DNA of 64,000 bases from Lycorma delicatula (taxonomy: Eukaryota > Arthropoda > Insecta > Hemiptera > Fulgoridae). Positions 10,310 to 22,040 of the stretch are shown here, in pieces. A program made the translations under genes and the position numbers. The notes under the pieces are model-generated. The model was not told the DNA's origin, did no database searches, and saw only the letters and a program-made list of their open reading frames with translations. The stretch lies in assembly GCF_047948215.1 (NCBI RefSeq), contig NC_134455.1, positions 75,393,189 through 75,457,188 on the forward strand, written 5' to 3'. Numbering within the stretch: position 1 is the first letter of the stretch; each line of letters opens with the position of its first letter.

Positions 10310-11330
10310 AGGTGATGAAAATGATCTCTCCAACATCATTACGACACTGTACACGTTTAAATTTGTTTTCGAACACTTTAATCAGTTAATGTAGTGGAAT
10401 GTCTCATACGTATGTCGTTATTGTGGTTTTTAGTTCGTTAATCGTGTGTAGTCTTTTTTGAAACACTGCTTGTTTTGCTGCCCCGCATTGAAAGTAATCT
10501 GAGAGAGATAGATCGGGCGATAGTACAGTCCACAAACCCCTCGAAATGATTCGTTCACCAAAGATATTTCATAAAAACCTCATTGACTTGTTAGCTGTCT
10601 GTGCTGTGACGCCATCTTATTGGAACCAACTTTGCTTTTCACCTGTTAACTGATTAAAAAAGGTTTTTAAAACAGCAAAATAACGATCACTATTAACTGT
10701 TTTCAAAAAAAAAGATTGGACCCATAATGCGCGTTCTACTTATACCGACCCAGACACCAATATTCGCTTCGTATTTTTTGAGGGTAATTATCAATTGTTG
10801 GAGTGCCAATTATCAATATAATTATGTATTTGTAATTTATTTTAGCATATGTTTAAATATTTATGTATTGTATGAGTATATGTCCTTTGTATTATTACTG
10901 TATCTTTCATTTCATATGTTGTACTCTGTATTTGTATTAAAAAATTAATCGTATTTAATAAATAAAAAAATAAAAAAAATTCATGGGGGTTAGTTGTCAT
11001 ATATTTTATGACAGTCGTGTATTTTGTGAATACTCTCCGGGAAGAAACCACTCTTCATCTACAAAAAACGAAATGTCTAGGATACCTACGGAACTTTGGT
11101 CAATAAAACGTTTAAACCAGTGACAATAATTTTTTTCTTTTAGCATGATCTGTAGAATTTAGTTCTTGAACAAACTTTAATTTGTAAGGGAAAAGTTTCA
11201 CTTCTTTCGTTACAGCTTTATGTGCCGTAGAAAGTCCGATAACTTATAACGAACCCACAGGACAACTAACCTAACGCCGAAAAAACAGAATGCATCACAT
11301 ACTCCTAAAGTGCACTGCACAGCATCTTAT
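10310..11330 (-). mobile_element. Degenerate Tc1/mariner-superfamily transposase
   Basis: This reads on minus from about 11,270 to 10,310. 'GLSTAHKAVTKEVKLFPYKL' (about 11,170-11,245) matches the linker region. 'VDEEWF' near 11,040-11,060 carries the first catalytic Asp, followed by a 'GEYSQNTR' block and 'NPHEF'. A roughly 180-bp AT-rich stretch without homology follows (10,800-10,980). Reading resumes with 'GPIFFE', then 'WFQ*DGVTAQTA' (second Asp, after a stop, near 10,615-10,650). 'ISRGLWTVLSPDLSLSDYF' (about 10,490-10,555) holds the third acidic residue as Asp, and a C-terminal helix region follows to 10,310. Homologues in insects usually begin with a DUF4817-type helix-turn-helix, which is not clear here. 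Several stops and frame changes make it inactive. No terminal inverted repeats were identified. Confidence 0.8.
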
Positions 11331-11824
11331 CGAACGCACTGTGTAATGAATGGTGATTCATCCTGGTGAATGATTCGGCTGAATTATTCCTATATGTTAT
11401 ACGATTAAAGGTTCTATGCTGGCAGGTAATAACGGCAGCATTTATTTCTTTGTTGACCAAACGTTTTAGGTCATGGCTGAAAAAACATTTTTCCTGTTTT
11501 TTCTAATCTATTTAAAAACATTTTCTTTTTTCTCTTTTAACAGCACTTCGAAATTTGCCATACTCTAAAATCGTACTACTTAATTGTCAAAGACATTTAA
11601 TAATGTACTTGCAGCATAATTACTACTTAAATTGAACTTTCAATGTAATATTTTGGTTACTGTTATTATTACTTAAAATTAACCACTTCAATAAATATTC
11701 TAAAGAATTATCTTAATTTCATTAAACATCCTTTAACGGCTGACAAATAAGCATTCTTTCGACTTTCTTGATTTTCTTTCGATTTTAATATGTCATTTCA
11801 TGGAGAGTTTACTGTTGATAATAA
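11331..11824. other. AT-rich intergenic
   Basis: This may include the eroded N-terminal part of the neighbouring transposase, but I cannot align it. Confidence 0.4.
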
Positions 11825-12010
11825 GACAGAACGATTAAACAGAGTGAGGGGATCATGAAAATAGTACTAAAGAATGAAATAAGCCGTGACAAAGTCCTTA
11901 AAATTTTATAAAGTAATCTTAATGCCAATCTGTTTATATGGAAGTGAATCATTGACAAAGAGATCAGAGGAAAACAAAGACTTAAAACTGGAAAAATTAA
12001 TTTTTTATGA
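11825..12010 (+). mobile_element. LINE RT C-terminal scrap
   Basis: On plus, 'ISRDKVLK' is followed after a frame change by 'FYKVILMPICLYGSESLTKR' and 'SEENKDLKLEKL'. This matches the 'LYKTLIRPVLLYGSETWTL' region at the end of many LINE RT proteins. It is about 60 codons long with at least one frameshift. Neither flank continues the homology. Confidence 0.72.
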
Positions 12011-13110
12011 TTTTTTAAAATCTTTTTTTTTTTGACATTCGTTAATTGTTGAGTATAGATTTTTATTATTACCCTCACAGTTATTAATATTAGTATTACT
12101 GCTATTCTAAAACCTGCGGTACCAATTAAAGTTTTGTTAGATATATCTACTGCAAAGATAATTGGAATAAATGAAAAGGAGATATACTTTACAAATATAC
12201 GTTTATAATACATTATATAAAATTTCCAATAACAATTTTCTCTTTGGTGAAGAGTATATACATTGTTCGAATGCTAAAACCGATAAGCGATCCATAAGAT
12301 CACTTATCGGTAAGTGATCTCCACTTCCGGAGATTCTGCAAATAAAATTATGGTAAAATAAAAATGTAATATAAAATAAATTTAAGTTCCAACACGTACC
12401 TTTTTTTAATATCACAATTACTCTCTCCAAAACAGTATGAAGTTCTAATACGAGTATGAAATGAAAATCATCTTAACCTACTAAGTAAACTGAAAAATTT
12501 TTTAAAATCTCATTTGAAACTCGCATCGTCTCCAAAATAACCTCAAAAAACTTTAACTAATATTTAAAATTAATCGTTTTCAAAATTATAAAATTAGTTT
12601 TCGTAATTAATATCCCCACAACCTCTACGATTCTTAATTTACGAAGTCGATAAAATACAATTACATTAAACAAATGTAAAAAATTAACATCGATTTCTGT
12701 ATTACACACACTACAAATAATTGTAAAGAAAAAAATTCCGTAATAATATTAATTTATTTAAATGTTAGATTTCTGCGTATATTTACGTAAATCCCCTGTA
12801 GCTCGGCTTCAACAATGGTCAATTATCTCATTTAATCCATCAAATTAGAATTATTCCCATATTAAAGGTATTACAATTTAATCAATTAAAAGATAAGCTA
12901 AAGGTAAAATAAAAGCAAAACACATCATGAAATGGCGAAGGAAATAATAGAAAAAATTCTTTAATTTATGTAACTATAAATTCAGGCAAAATTATACAAA
13001 GTAGTGAATATTATTATATATAATACGAGTTATTTATAAAAAAACGTGAGCATGTTTGTACATAATAAGTTTTCAAGAAATATATAATAATATTCTGTCA
13101 TTTGTTAACC
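12011..13110. other. AT-rich intergenic with small hairpin
   Basis: The long minus open frames here (11,809-12,213; 12,203-12,430) are AT-driven and low complexity. An imperfect hairpin lies at 12,280-12,310 (CCGATAAGCGATC / GATCACTTATCGG). Confidence 0.5.
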
Positions 13111-13531
13111 GTATAATTTGACGTAACATATACTGTATATATATATACATGTACTGTATATATATACAGTACATAATTTCTTACGAATTTTTTACGTATA
13201 TTTCTCATCTTATGAAAATGAAGATTAAATCGATTAATCCTTAAGAATAACCATTCCTAAAGAAATACAACACCAGAAGGAAAGCTGTTGGTTGAAAGGC
13301 GCTAAAGGCGTTAAATTGTATTAAACAATAATTATTATTGATTTAATAATTAAACTAATCATTTTTCTACCACAATCTGTGCGCCTTTCAACCAACAGCT
13401 TTTCTGTTGGAGTTGTATTTCTTTAGGAATGGGATTAATCAATTTAATCTTCATTTTCGTAAGATGAGAAATATACGAAAAAAATTGGTAAGAAATTATA
13501 TACTGTATATATATGTTAGGGTAAATTTCAT
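13111..13531. mobile_element. Long fold-back (palindromic) element, unit 1
   Basis: The left arm (13,111-13,302) and right arm (13,381-13,531) are inverted copies around a 78-bp AT-rich spacer. The innermost 20 bases match perfectly (AGCTGTTGGTTGAAAGGCGC at 13,283-13,302 against its complement at 13,381-13,400). Outward, GAAATACAAC, ATTCCTAA, AATGAAGATTAAAT, TATTTCTCATCTTA and AATTTCTTAC all recur inverted. The left arm is longer because of an expanded TA/TACTGTATA tract (13,129-13,172). No transposase is inside, so this looks like a non-autonomous fold-back or MITE. Confidence 0.82.
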
Positions 13532-13881
13532 TAATCCGGTGTTGTGCATGATTACCGGTGAATCTGATAAGTCGCTATCAATATTAGAGAATTTAATAAA
13601 TATATAACAATTTATTAAATATACCGGCCATTTTACATATTAAGATAATTACACTATAAGCAGTAATAACTGAATTTATTATTTAAAGAATCAAAACATC
13701 ACTGTTAATTAGTCGAGGTTACCGAGCGAAGTTACCAATCATAACCTACGCTTGCTTCGTTCGCTAACATCGTGTAATTAACGTTAAATGTACAAATTAA
13801 ATTTGGTATTCCCCAACATTAGAGGCGATTAATCAAATTCACCGGTAATTATGCATAATCACAAAATTAATCAAATTTACC
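13519..13881. mobile_element. Fold-back element, unit 2, sharing an end with unit 1
   Basis: Terminal arms of about 50 bp at 13,519-13,568 and 13,828-13,881 are inverted copies (GGTAAATTT..ATTAAT and GATTACCGGTGAAT..GAT). A second inverted pair sits inside: 13,704-13,731 (GTTAATTAGTCGAGGTTACC, then GAGCGAAG) against 13,755-13,782. The left terminus overlaps the right terminus of unit 1. A similar AAATTTACC/AATTTGACGTAAC end occurs at 13,111-13,127, 13,519 and 13,881. Confidence 0.75.
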
Positions 13882-14399
13882 GTAACACGTGTTATATAAG
13901 TAAATTAAAACATATTTTATATATATAAAATTGATGGTTGACGTAGTAAAACGTGAATATTTTTTTTTTGTATAGTATTCGTATAAAATCAAGCTTTAGT
14001 TAGATGATTTATTAAAATATTTATAATTCCAAAGTTTAAAGTTAATCGAATTTAGAGGTAGAAGAAACTTAGATTATTTCTAAACAGTTTTTGCCGCATA
14101 TCTCAAAACCCAGTTGACCAAAAAGGTTGAATTTTGTATAAATATTTGACTCTATTTATAAATATATTCCAAACCTGAATTGACTTTTGACCGCTTTGGA
14201 AAATGTAGCATCAGGTATCGGTAACCATATTTATTTTTTTTTTTTATCCGGAGAAAACTATACACAGTATGCCAGGATGTTTTGGCCCAACTTAAGAGAC
14301 TGATTGGGGATAAAAAAAACACAAATTTCACGTAGATAAATATTCTATTTTGTTTCATTTTCCTTCTAGCCACTAATTTGTGTTTAATATATATCATAA
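13882..14399. other. AT-rich intergenic
   Basis: A repeat-like text at 14,090-14,330 (TATCTCAAAACCCAGTTGACC) resembles the family F neighbourhood but was not matched clearly to another copy. Confidence 0.4.
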
Positions 14400-14880
14400 G
14401 AACGGATTGAAATATTTTAATGACATTAAATGTACATACTCATATATCCAACAAAATCTTCTTCAAAATAAATTACTTTGAAAATTTTACCTTCGGAAAT
14501 AAAAAATTGCGGCCATCAAAATTTTTTAACCAATAATTGTTCGGTAAATATTAGTTTTATCGAATTATGGTTAATTATAAAAATTTTTATTGCGAACAAA
14601 ATAACAACTTATTTATTCAAATTTGATTGAAAAACAGTTATATATTTCTTATGACTATTCTTAAAGTGTCCAGATATACCACGCAGCTTTCTGAATTCTA
14701 GTACGTCACGAGCAAGTTTTGTACAGACTCGGGCCAACCATACCTAACAAGTGTGGTTAATTAAATAAAAACTAACCACCAAGGAATATCGATAGATATG
14801 TGGTTTTAATTTTTTAAGTGGATCACAAAAATTATGCGTAAAAACAGGCGCAAAATTATCAGACTACATAATTTCCATTT
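14400..14880. repeat. Repeat family F, copy 1
   Basis: GAACGGATTGAAATATTTTAATG, CTTTGAAAATTTTACC and a downstream AAGTGGATC..AAAATTATGCGT..CAAAATTATCAGACT block recur, diverged, at 46.63-46.96 kb. There the last block is inverted relative to the first. The family is old and of unknown class. Confidence 0.5.
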
Positions 14881-16822
14881 TGCACCCCTACCCACAAGTC
14901 AGTAGGGCGGTACCCGATATTACATTTTATTTTTTATATGTTTTCTTATATCATTTAAAATATTTTTAATAAAGAGTGGAATTTACATAAATTTTCTTTA
15001 TAAGGGTAGTACAGGTAATTATTATTTTTTAAGTTGTTAAATTTCTGATATCTCATGTATTTTTCAAGTTTTTGTTGTTAATAAAAATTTTGTATGAACT
15101 GGTTGTGTCGAACAATTGGTGAATTGAGACTCAAACGGTTTTGTTGTTTTTATTTATTTATTTTTTGCTTAAATTGCAAAAAACTTTTATATAGGCATTT
15201 GATCAAGATAATCAAATTCGAACCAATTTTTTTTCTGAATATTTTGATTTTTTTTCTGAATTGTACTTTAAATATTACACAATTATATCATTCATATTTC
15301 AAAGCTATTCAACAAGTTTTAAATAAACAACTGTCAAAAGCAAAGCGGGGAAAGTTATCCAGCTTTTTTAAGAAAACTTGTGTTATATTTATATTATAAT
15401 TTTTGTATTGGCTTATTCTCTATAAAACATATTTTAATTTCTATAATCAGTCAAACGACCAAAATTCTGCTCTTTAATATTAATATTATTCCGATATTCA
15501 AAATAATTTTTTGAAAATTCTTGGTTGAGAGGAAACTTTATAGCTATATAAATATTTTAGTTAATAAACAATACGTGTTAAAATTCTTTTATTTTTTTAC
15601 TTTTAATCTCGTTATCAAAAGCCCTTTTCAATATTTCATAATAAGTAATTATAATTAATAAAATGTTAATTACATTAGAAACGATTATTGCATATAATAT
15701 TAATCGAACATGTGAAAAAGAAATAGTAGAATGTAAAATTAGTATAATAAATAAGTTTACGTATACGTATAACCTGATTTTATATTATTAGGTCGTATAC
15801 CTAATATCATAGACTGGATTTTCTAGAAAATATCCTCAAATGTGGCGGTAATCACATTAACTTCTGATTTTAAATTCATTCGTTATATGATATTATTCTA
15901 ATAATAAGTTTTATATATATAACAAAACGAGAAGTCATATTTTATTATTTTAAGTTGTACAGATAGTAAATAGACCTTGTTTGCTGTAAACAACTTTATA
16001 TGCTAATTGTGTAACTTATAAAACACAGTCAACTGCTATATTTGCATAGGGACTACACGGCTTTGCCCTGATGCTGTTCGTTTTACTACTACTATGTTCC
16101 CGATGAGTCAGAAAATGTTATGATATATAAATTATGTTGTAAATGTTATGATATATATATATAAAATTACGATATAAATAATATGTCAAACAGTAAGGAT
16201 AAATTTCTCGTAATTAGTAGGTCGATTTAATATACAGTAACAACAAATCCATCCATTCAAACTTTGTATTATTAAATGCAGGAGGTGTAAAATTATTTTC
16301 TTGTTTTTAAAGACACATGTTGCACAACACCTAATGAATTTAAAAAATACCTTATAGATAATAAAATTTAAAAAAAATTTGGGTACTATGGAGCAGAGAT
16401 AACACCTCCATCAGAATTTTCCTATATTTTACACTGAAGGTAACTTAGAGAATATAACTGTATTATAATAAATATAATACAATTATAATTGAATATATAT
16501 ATACGTACAATTACTTAAGAAAATGTGTAGGGTAAAGAGTTATGAAAATTTATTAAAATAAAACTTAAAACTCCATTTTGGTTAGATAGAATTATCTTGA
16601 AAACTTCCTTAAAGGGGATCAGTTTGTCTAAATTTCACTGTATCAGTTCATATATCCGTTTCCCAGAATATGTTGAAGTATCTTTTTTTTTACTGTCAGT
16701 TTTTACGGACTTTTCGAAGAAAAATAGGTATTACTTTCCGTCCATTGTGGGAGTGTGGGTTAAAATGAACATTCGTTATATTTTACGATATTAGGAGTAG
16801 GAAAATTTCATTCACTTAAATT
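14881..16822. other. AT-rich intergenic, no gene seen
   Basis: An open frame at 15,094-15,399 (plus, 101 codons) is Phe/Leu/Lys/Asn-rich, and one at 16,597-16,794 is short. Both look like chance in AT-rich sequence. No splice-consistent exon set is seen. Confidence 0.5.
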
Positions 16823-16868
16823 GTAGTTTCCTTATATATATATATATATATATGTATATAAGGAAACT

Positions 16869-16899
<31 letters not shown>
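16823..16899. repeat. TA/CA microsatellite with perfect hairpin ends
   Basis: GTAGTTTCC at 16,823-16,831 and GGAAACTAC at 16,862-16,870 enclose a (TA)n run. A (CA)n then (TA)n tract continues to 16,899. Confidence 0.9.
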
Positions 16900-17694
16900 A
16901 AATTATATTATATTATTATTTTTATATATAATTTACAAATATATTATTTATTTAAACTTATTTATTCATAAGTCTATGTACAAAATTTTGTGGGTGTAAA
17001 ATCTCCAAAACTACTGCATCAATTTCATTGAAATTTAGGTATGCTCTCTCTAATAGTACTATATTTAAAGTTGTGAGTGTGAAAATTTTATGAAGATTGG
17101 ATGAGACATTCTTGAGTTACGCTCAATTTAAAGTCGAAAAAATTTGAGGGGGTAGTTAGAAGCGTGGTTCGTTATGATGCTGGCAGTTGAAACCTGGAAA
17201 TAAAAAAATAACGAAAAGTCGATCTTCCTGCTCAGAACTGCGCAAACGTTTTTTTTATTGTTATTATTATTATTTATTGAGGGTTCTAAAATAAACATGA
17301 AAAATTTAATACTATATACCTTTTTAGACTATTATACATTATCTATTAGAAGTGTTGAAGTACTTTTTTGATAATATTTATAAATCTGATGTATGTATTA
17401 TAAAAATGTTAAAGTGATATTTTAATTAGAGCCGAAAGAAGAAAAAAAATTAAAATTAATCATCTAAAAGTTGATAGAGTTTTAAAAAATAGAATGGTTT
17501 ATTAGAAACCCTTCCAATAACTTATATCAGCAAGCAAAAAGGTGGTTTTGAAAGAAGTCTCTAAGTTTCTTTGAGAGGAATTTAATTTTTGAGATTAATG
17601 AATATCATGAAAGCTTAATAAACAAAAATAGAAGCTTAAAATTTTCAATAAATAGAAGTACAAACATTTTTTTTATGCATTAAAAATTTCTAGA
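16900..17694. other. AT-rich intergenic
   Basis: A segment at 16,990-17,160 (CATCAATTTCATTGAAATTT, then GAAAATTTTATGAAGATTGG) has the look of an old dispersed repeat. I see no coding signal. Confidence 0.4.
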
Positions 17695-19510
17695 GTTGAT
17701 GGACAGCGTGGTCTTCTCTGCCTTACTCGGCGCATCCGGAGGTTGTCGAAGGCTAGGAAAACCGGTCTCTGAAGTCCGATGATCTGTACTCCCTGGAGAC
17801 GCTCTTATTCTGCACGGATATCCCACTCGCAGGTTGCAATTTTTTGCTTCATGCCCTGATTTTTTACAGAGGAAGCAGTTATCAGCATCGGCCGAGAGAT
17901 ATATCTAGTACTGCGATTCATCGTAGATTACTTAGGCTTATGGTGCTTGGTAATTTCGTAAGATTTTCTGAGCGATGTATTCCTGGCGACGAAAACTCAG
18001 GAAATGTTCGTAGCCCGGTTCTGGGAAAACAACACGCAGGGAGGTTATAGCTGACCCAAGGCGGATGTCACAACGCAAAAGTTCTTCCTCTGATACAAAT
18101 GTCCAGGAAGTGATTCTCAATATTAACTTTATTGTGTTTATCGGTAATTGATTTAACAAGATCACCATTCGCCAGGTAGATACACACTCGGTTCATAGAG
18201 ATCTTAGATGCATACAAGATATTCTTGGGAGTAACTAATTTAGGATGGCCATAATATATGCACTAATCGGAATATCTCCTATGGCAACCAGTACGATGGC
18301 TTACGTTTTATTAGGGTAAATTAGTTTCTGGGCTACGATGGCATAATTTCCTGGTTTCTTCGTCTGCCCAGTAAGAAGGGTGTCATTCCCTGAACGGTCA
18401 GCTCCATTAAATGGTTCACCATAATTACTCTAGATTGTCTGTGGTTCATTATTATTAGGCATCTTCTCACATACATTCTTACAGATCGTATCCTGGTCGC
18501 TTATACTCACAACTATTTCCCTGTACTCAGAAGAAGCAGCATAGTCGTGTTATTTGTTTACTACGATCAGCAGGGCCGAGCGTTGAAATAGTTAAACTAA
18601 GAAGGTTATGTAGGATTATCTAGTCGCGTTACCCCAATTATATAATATATATGCCCCAGCGGGCTATTCCATACAAGATATTCTTGGGAGTAACTAATTT
18701 AGGATGGCCATAATATATGCACTAATCGGAATATCTCCTATGGCAACCAGTACGATGGCTTACGTTTTATTAGGGTAAATTAGTTTCTGGGCTACGATGG
18801 CATAATTTCCTGGTTTCTTCGTCTGCCCAGTAAGAAGGGTGTCATTCCCTGAACGGTCAGCTCCATTAAATGGTTCACCATAATTACTCTAGATTGTCTG
18901 TGGTTCATTATTATTAGGCATCTTCTCACATACATTCTTACAGATCGTATCCTGGTCGCTTATACTCACAACTATTTCCCTGTACTCAGAAGAAGCAGCA
19001 TAGTCGTGTTATTTGTTTACTACGATCAGCAGGGCCGAGCGTTGAAATAGTTAAACTAAGAAGGTTATGTAGGATTATCTAGTCGCGTTACCCCAATTAT
19101 ATAATATATATGCCCCAGCGGGCTATTCCAAACATTATCTAGTACTTACCACCTTTCCAAGGCCGATTTAAACACAAAATTGACCTTGCTCATACTGATT
19201 AGGATTTAATAGTTAACACGGCGGCTGGGAACCGTGAGGGAGGGAATGTAAAACCGTAGTTTCGGTGGGGGATCCCTTTGGGGTTTCCCCTTTAGAAGCA
19301 GGGTATTAATACCGGAGTCCCGGAGAGAGGGTCCCTTTGGTTCCTCTCATTAGAGGTGTGGCATGTACTGCAAGACCGAGTCCCGGCTACCTGGGCGGGA
19401 CCTTGTGTTCTGCCGAGGTAGTTTGAGGGGAAGGCATCCCCCGGAGCTGAGTTATGCTTAGATGCTTGTTCTGGCTCCGGGGGCCGGAGTAAATGAAAGT
19501 GAAAAAAAAG
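17695..19510 (-). mobile_element. LINE 5' end and ORF1 (gag-like, CCHC) remnant
   Basis: Read on minus, 19,510-19,130 is a G+C-rich leader. The ORF1 reading follows, with a likely ATG near 18,465 in the copy nearest the body ('MPNNNEPQTI'). It contains 'KKPGNYAIVAQKLIYPNKT', then 'YLANGDLVKSITDKHNKVNI' (about 18,105-18,170), 'SLRVVFPEPG' (about 18,010-18,045) and 'SFRRQEYIAQKI' (about 17,960-18,000). A zinc knuckle 'CFLCKKSGHEAKNC' lies at about 17,837-17,878 (C-x2-C-x4-H-x4-C). This order matches gag-like ORF1 proteins of insect LINEs, which bind element RNA. Stops and frame changes are present. The downstream ORF2 is missing, the sequence turning AT-rich at about 17,690. Part of ORF1 and its leader lie in the 459-bp duplication. 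Confidence 0.72.
18212..19129. repeat. 459-bp tandem direct duplication
   Basis: 18,212-18,670 and 18,671-19,129 start ATACAAGATATTCTTGGGAG and end CCCCAGCGGGCTATTCC. Reading both copies side by side I see no difference. Only one outer edge continues the LINE ORF1 reading. Perfect identity in old, mutated surroundings implies a very recent event or an assembly duplication. Confidence 0.95.
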
Positions 19511-20679
19511 AAGAATTAATTGGATCTTTAATTCACAACTGAAAATAGTAATTTCCAATAATAAAAACAGTTATATTATGTACAGGAGTTGAAATGAATG
19601 TAAAGGAAAATAAAAAAATAAGAAAAATTTAAAAAATAAATTAGATAAATTCATAACCTATTTATCAATTAAACACAATCAAATACGTAAACATTTATCT
19701 ATAATTTTATCTTGAAATAATTAACAAATAAAATAAAAATCTTTGTTTCTATTAAGTAAAATTACATTAAACCAATAAAATAATGTAAGAACTAGTATGT
19801 TAAAACTAAAATTATAATAGGTTGTGGATTAGAAAGCTCAATTAAGCGTCAAATTATTTTGTTATAAGTAGTAAGTAGGAATGAAGAACTGAAAATTTAT
19901 CTATTTATAACTAAAAATATTATTGCCTCCCCTGGAAAATAGTACAAAGAGATCTGTTAACAAAATGGTAGAATCAAAAACCGGTTAGATAGGCATATTG
20001 TAGTTATTTAACGGAAAAATAATCGGTAAAATTGATTTTTCATCAACAAATTGACATTTATCTTCTTCATCTTTACATCATAAAATAGAACATTTAATAT
20101 CTTAATCTATAGAGCAACAAAATACCTAAAACATAATATAAATTTAAAAAAATGAATTAAATAATATTAAATATATTGCTAGAACTAATGGATATAATGA
20201 AAATTTAATAAATAAATTATATAAAAGAAATATTACATAAAATTTAATTAATTACATGAAAGATAAAGTGAAGATAAGAAATAATAATAATAATGGAAAT
20301 AAATATGTTAAAATGGAATATAATATAAATTACAGAAAATTCAATAAAATTTTTTCATCATTCGGATTAAAAACTGCTTACGCACTAATTACAAAATATA
20401 CTAGGCCCAGCCAATGTAGGATCTTGTGACGTCACGAGCAGAGTGCGTATTACTACTCGGGCTGAAAACATCAACTCCCAGTTTCAAATCGAAGTATTAC
20501 TAATTATCATATTGTACGCGGTAATAACTGTCATATTTACATTTATTAATTATAGACAATACGTAATTAATTCTTTTATAGCCTTCATTTATACTAAATT
20601 ATTTATTTTTAATAACAAACAAAACCTTACTTGAATTTTCTTCATGCATCTAATTTAAACCTCTAGCAAGTTCAGAATC
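19511..20679. other. AT-rich intergenic
   Basis: Very A-rich (19,560-20,400). A G+C-richer spot at 20,400-20,465 (GTGACGTCACGAGCAGAGTG, containing a TGACGTCA palindrome) may mark one end of the transposon to its right. No gene is seen. Confidence 0.45.
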
Positions 20680-22040
20680 ATCGCTAAACGAATCGCTATC
20701 TCTGTCACTTTCATTTTCACTTTCTCTATCAGAGTCTACACGTATAATATATACCGTTCCCTCATTTCATCTATCAGTGGTTCCAGTTTTCATAGTCTTT
20801 TTCAATATGTCTTTTACTTTTTCACAATAGGGTTTCCAGTCATCTTCATTCTTGGAATTAATTTTCTTCGTAGTTAATTTTTCAACATTTGTGAAAGAAA
20901 ATGTTGTGTTATAATTGGCCATATGTCTTTTTACGGCTGACTATATCATCTCGATCGGATTCAAATCAGGATGGTACCGTGGGATTCTAAGAACACGATG
21001 CCCATGTTTTATTCAAAAGTTCATCCGAGTGATATATTTGTATTTTACTTTTATATAACTTTACTAATTCATATAACTGTGGTTTCAGCATTTTTGAACT
21101 ATACGGAATATGGATTTTCTTCAGCCAATCGATCATATCTTTTCTTCTGGAGTTAGAATTTGGCGCTTTATCAATACCTGTGTTGTGATAAGGGGCGTTA
21201 TCAACAATTACTACTGACACTGATGGAAGATTTGGAATCAATTTTTCACGCGTCCATTTCATGAAATTGTATATATGTTGTCATGGTAGTCGCCCCTTTT
21301 CGAACTGGCTTTCCAGGTTAGTAATGCGTTCGGAATAAAATCGATTTCTCCTCCTGCATGAATTACTAAACGGTCCCCTTTATTAATCGGCATATGACGT
21401 ACTCAAAAACACCATCAGACCACGACTTTGTCGAAGAATGCGAACTTAAAATGTACGTTTTATCCAAATAAACAGTTGTAGTATTGCTTTTTCTGTACTT
21501 AGCCATTCCCTACAAATATTCAATTCTCTTCCACCTGATATCGGATTTCTCAAGTTGAAAGTTTTTTGTTATTTTCAGTTTCACACCATTTGAAACCTAA
21601 CTCTTTCAAAATAACAGCTGAAGTTGATTCACTGCCTTTAAAATCAATAGATGACTGAAGTTCTTACCTTATTTTTTTTAAAGTAGGTAATTCATTTTTA
21701 TTTGAATGAAATTCATTAACTGTTCTTTTAACTACACTTAAATCAAAACTGGACAGTTCATTGGCAGGTTTCGAACATCGTTTATACTTTTTCAGCATGC
21801 TGAAAGAACTCGATGGGATTTTGATTGAAGAATCATGTCTTTTTTCTTTTCTGAGGTTTAAACTTGTGTTCTTGATATCCCACAAGCAGCAGCAGTTTTT
21901 TTCTTTCCATTATGCCAATTATATGTTTATCATCAGTTAATTTACTTACTTTTAGAGCTTCTTTTTTCATAAAATCATAAACATTATTGATAATTTTACT
22001 TGCTTGACTCCTGTTTTTTTTTCTTTACTACGGATTTAAA
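20680..22040 (-). mobile_element. Degenerate DDE transposase, Tc1/IS630-like
   Basis: On minus, the N-terminal helix-turn-helix-type region (about 22,030-21,664) includes 'SSFDLSVVKRTVNEFHSNKN' and 'ELPTLKKIR'. 'YLDKTYI' at about 21,450-21,473 holds the first Asp. 'GDRLVIHAGGEIDFIPNALL' and 'WKASSKRGDYHDN' follow at 21,290-21,390. 'VVIVDNAPYHNTGIDKAPNS' (about 21,150-21,215) carries the second Asp. 'YHPDLNPIEMI' near 20,935-20,970 carries the catalytic Glu, and an acidic Ser/Asp/Glu tail runs to about 20,690. All three catalytic residues are still readable. There are frameshifts near 21,265 and 20,995, and stops in the region between the first Asp and the helix-turn-helix. Total length of about 1.35 kb fits one transposase gene. 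Terminal repeats were not identified. Confidence 0.82.

Noticed and set aside
11809..12213. 134-codon minus-strand open frame, the longest in the window
   Set aside because: Ile/Leu/Phe/Lys-rich and produced by AT-rich sequence. Its plus strand contains a LINE RT scrap that explains part of it, and no domain is visible.
13111..13881. CRISPR-like array from repeated palindromes
   Set aside because: Only two palindromic units of different sequence, no regular spacers, and a eukaryotic context.
15094..15399. 101-codon plus-strand open frame
   Set aside because: Low-complexity Phe/Leu/Asn content with no motif. Frames of this size are expected by chance over 64 kb of such DNA.
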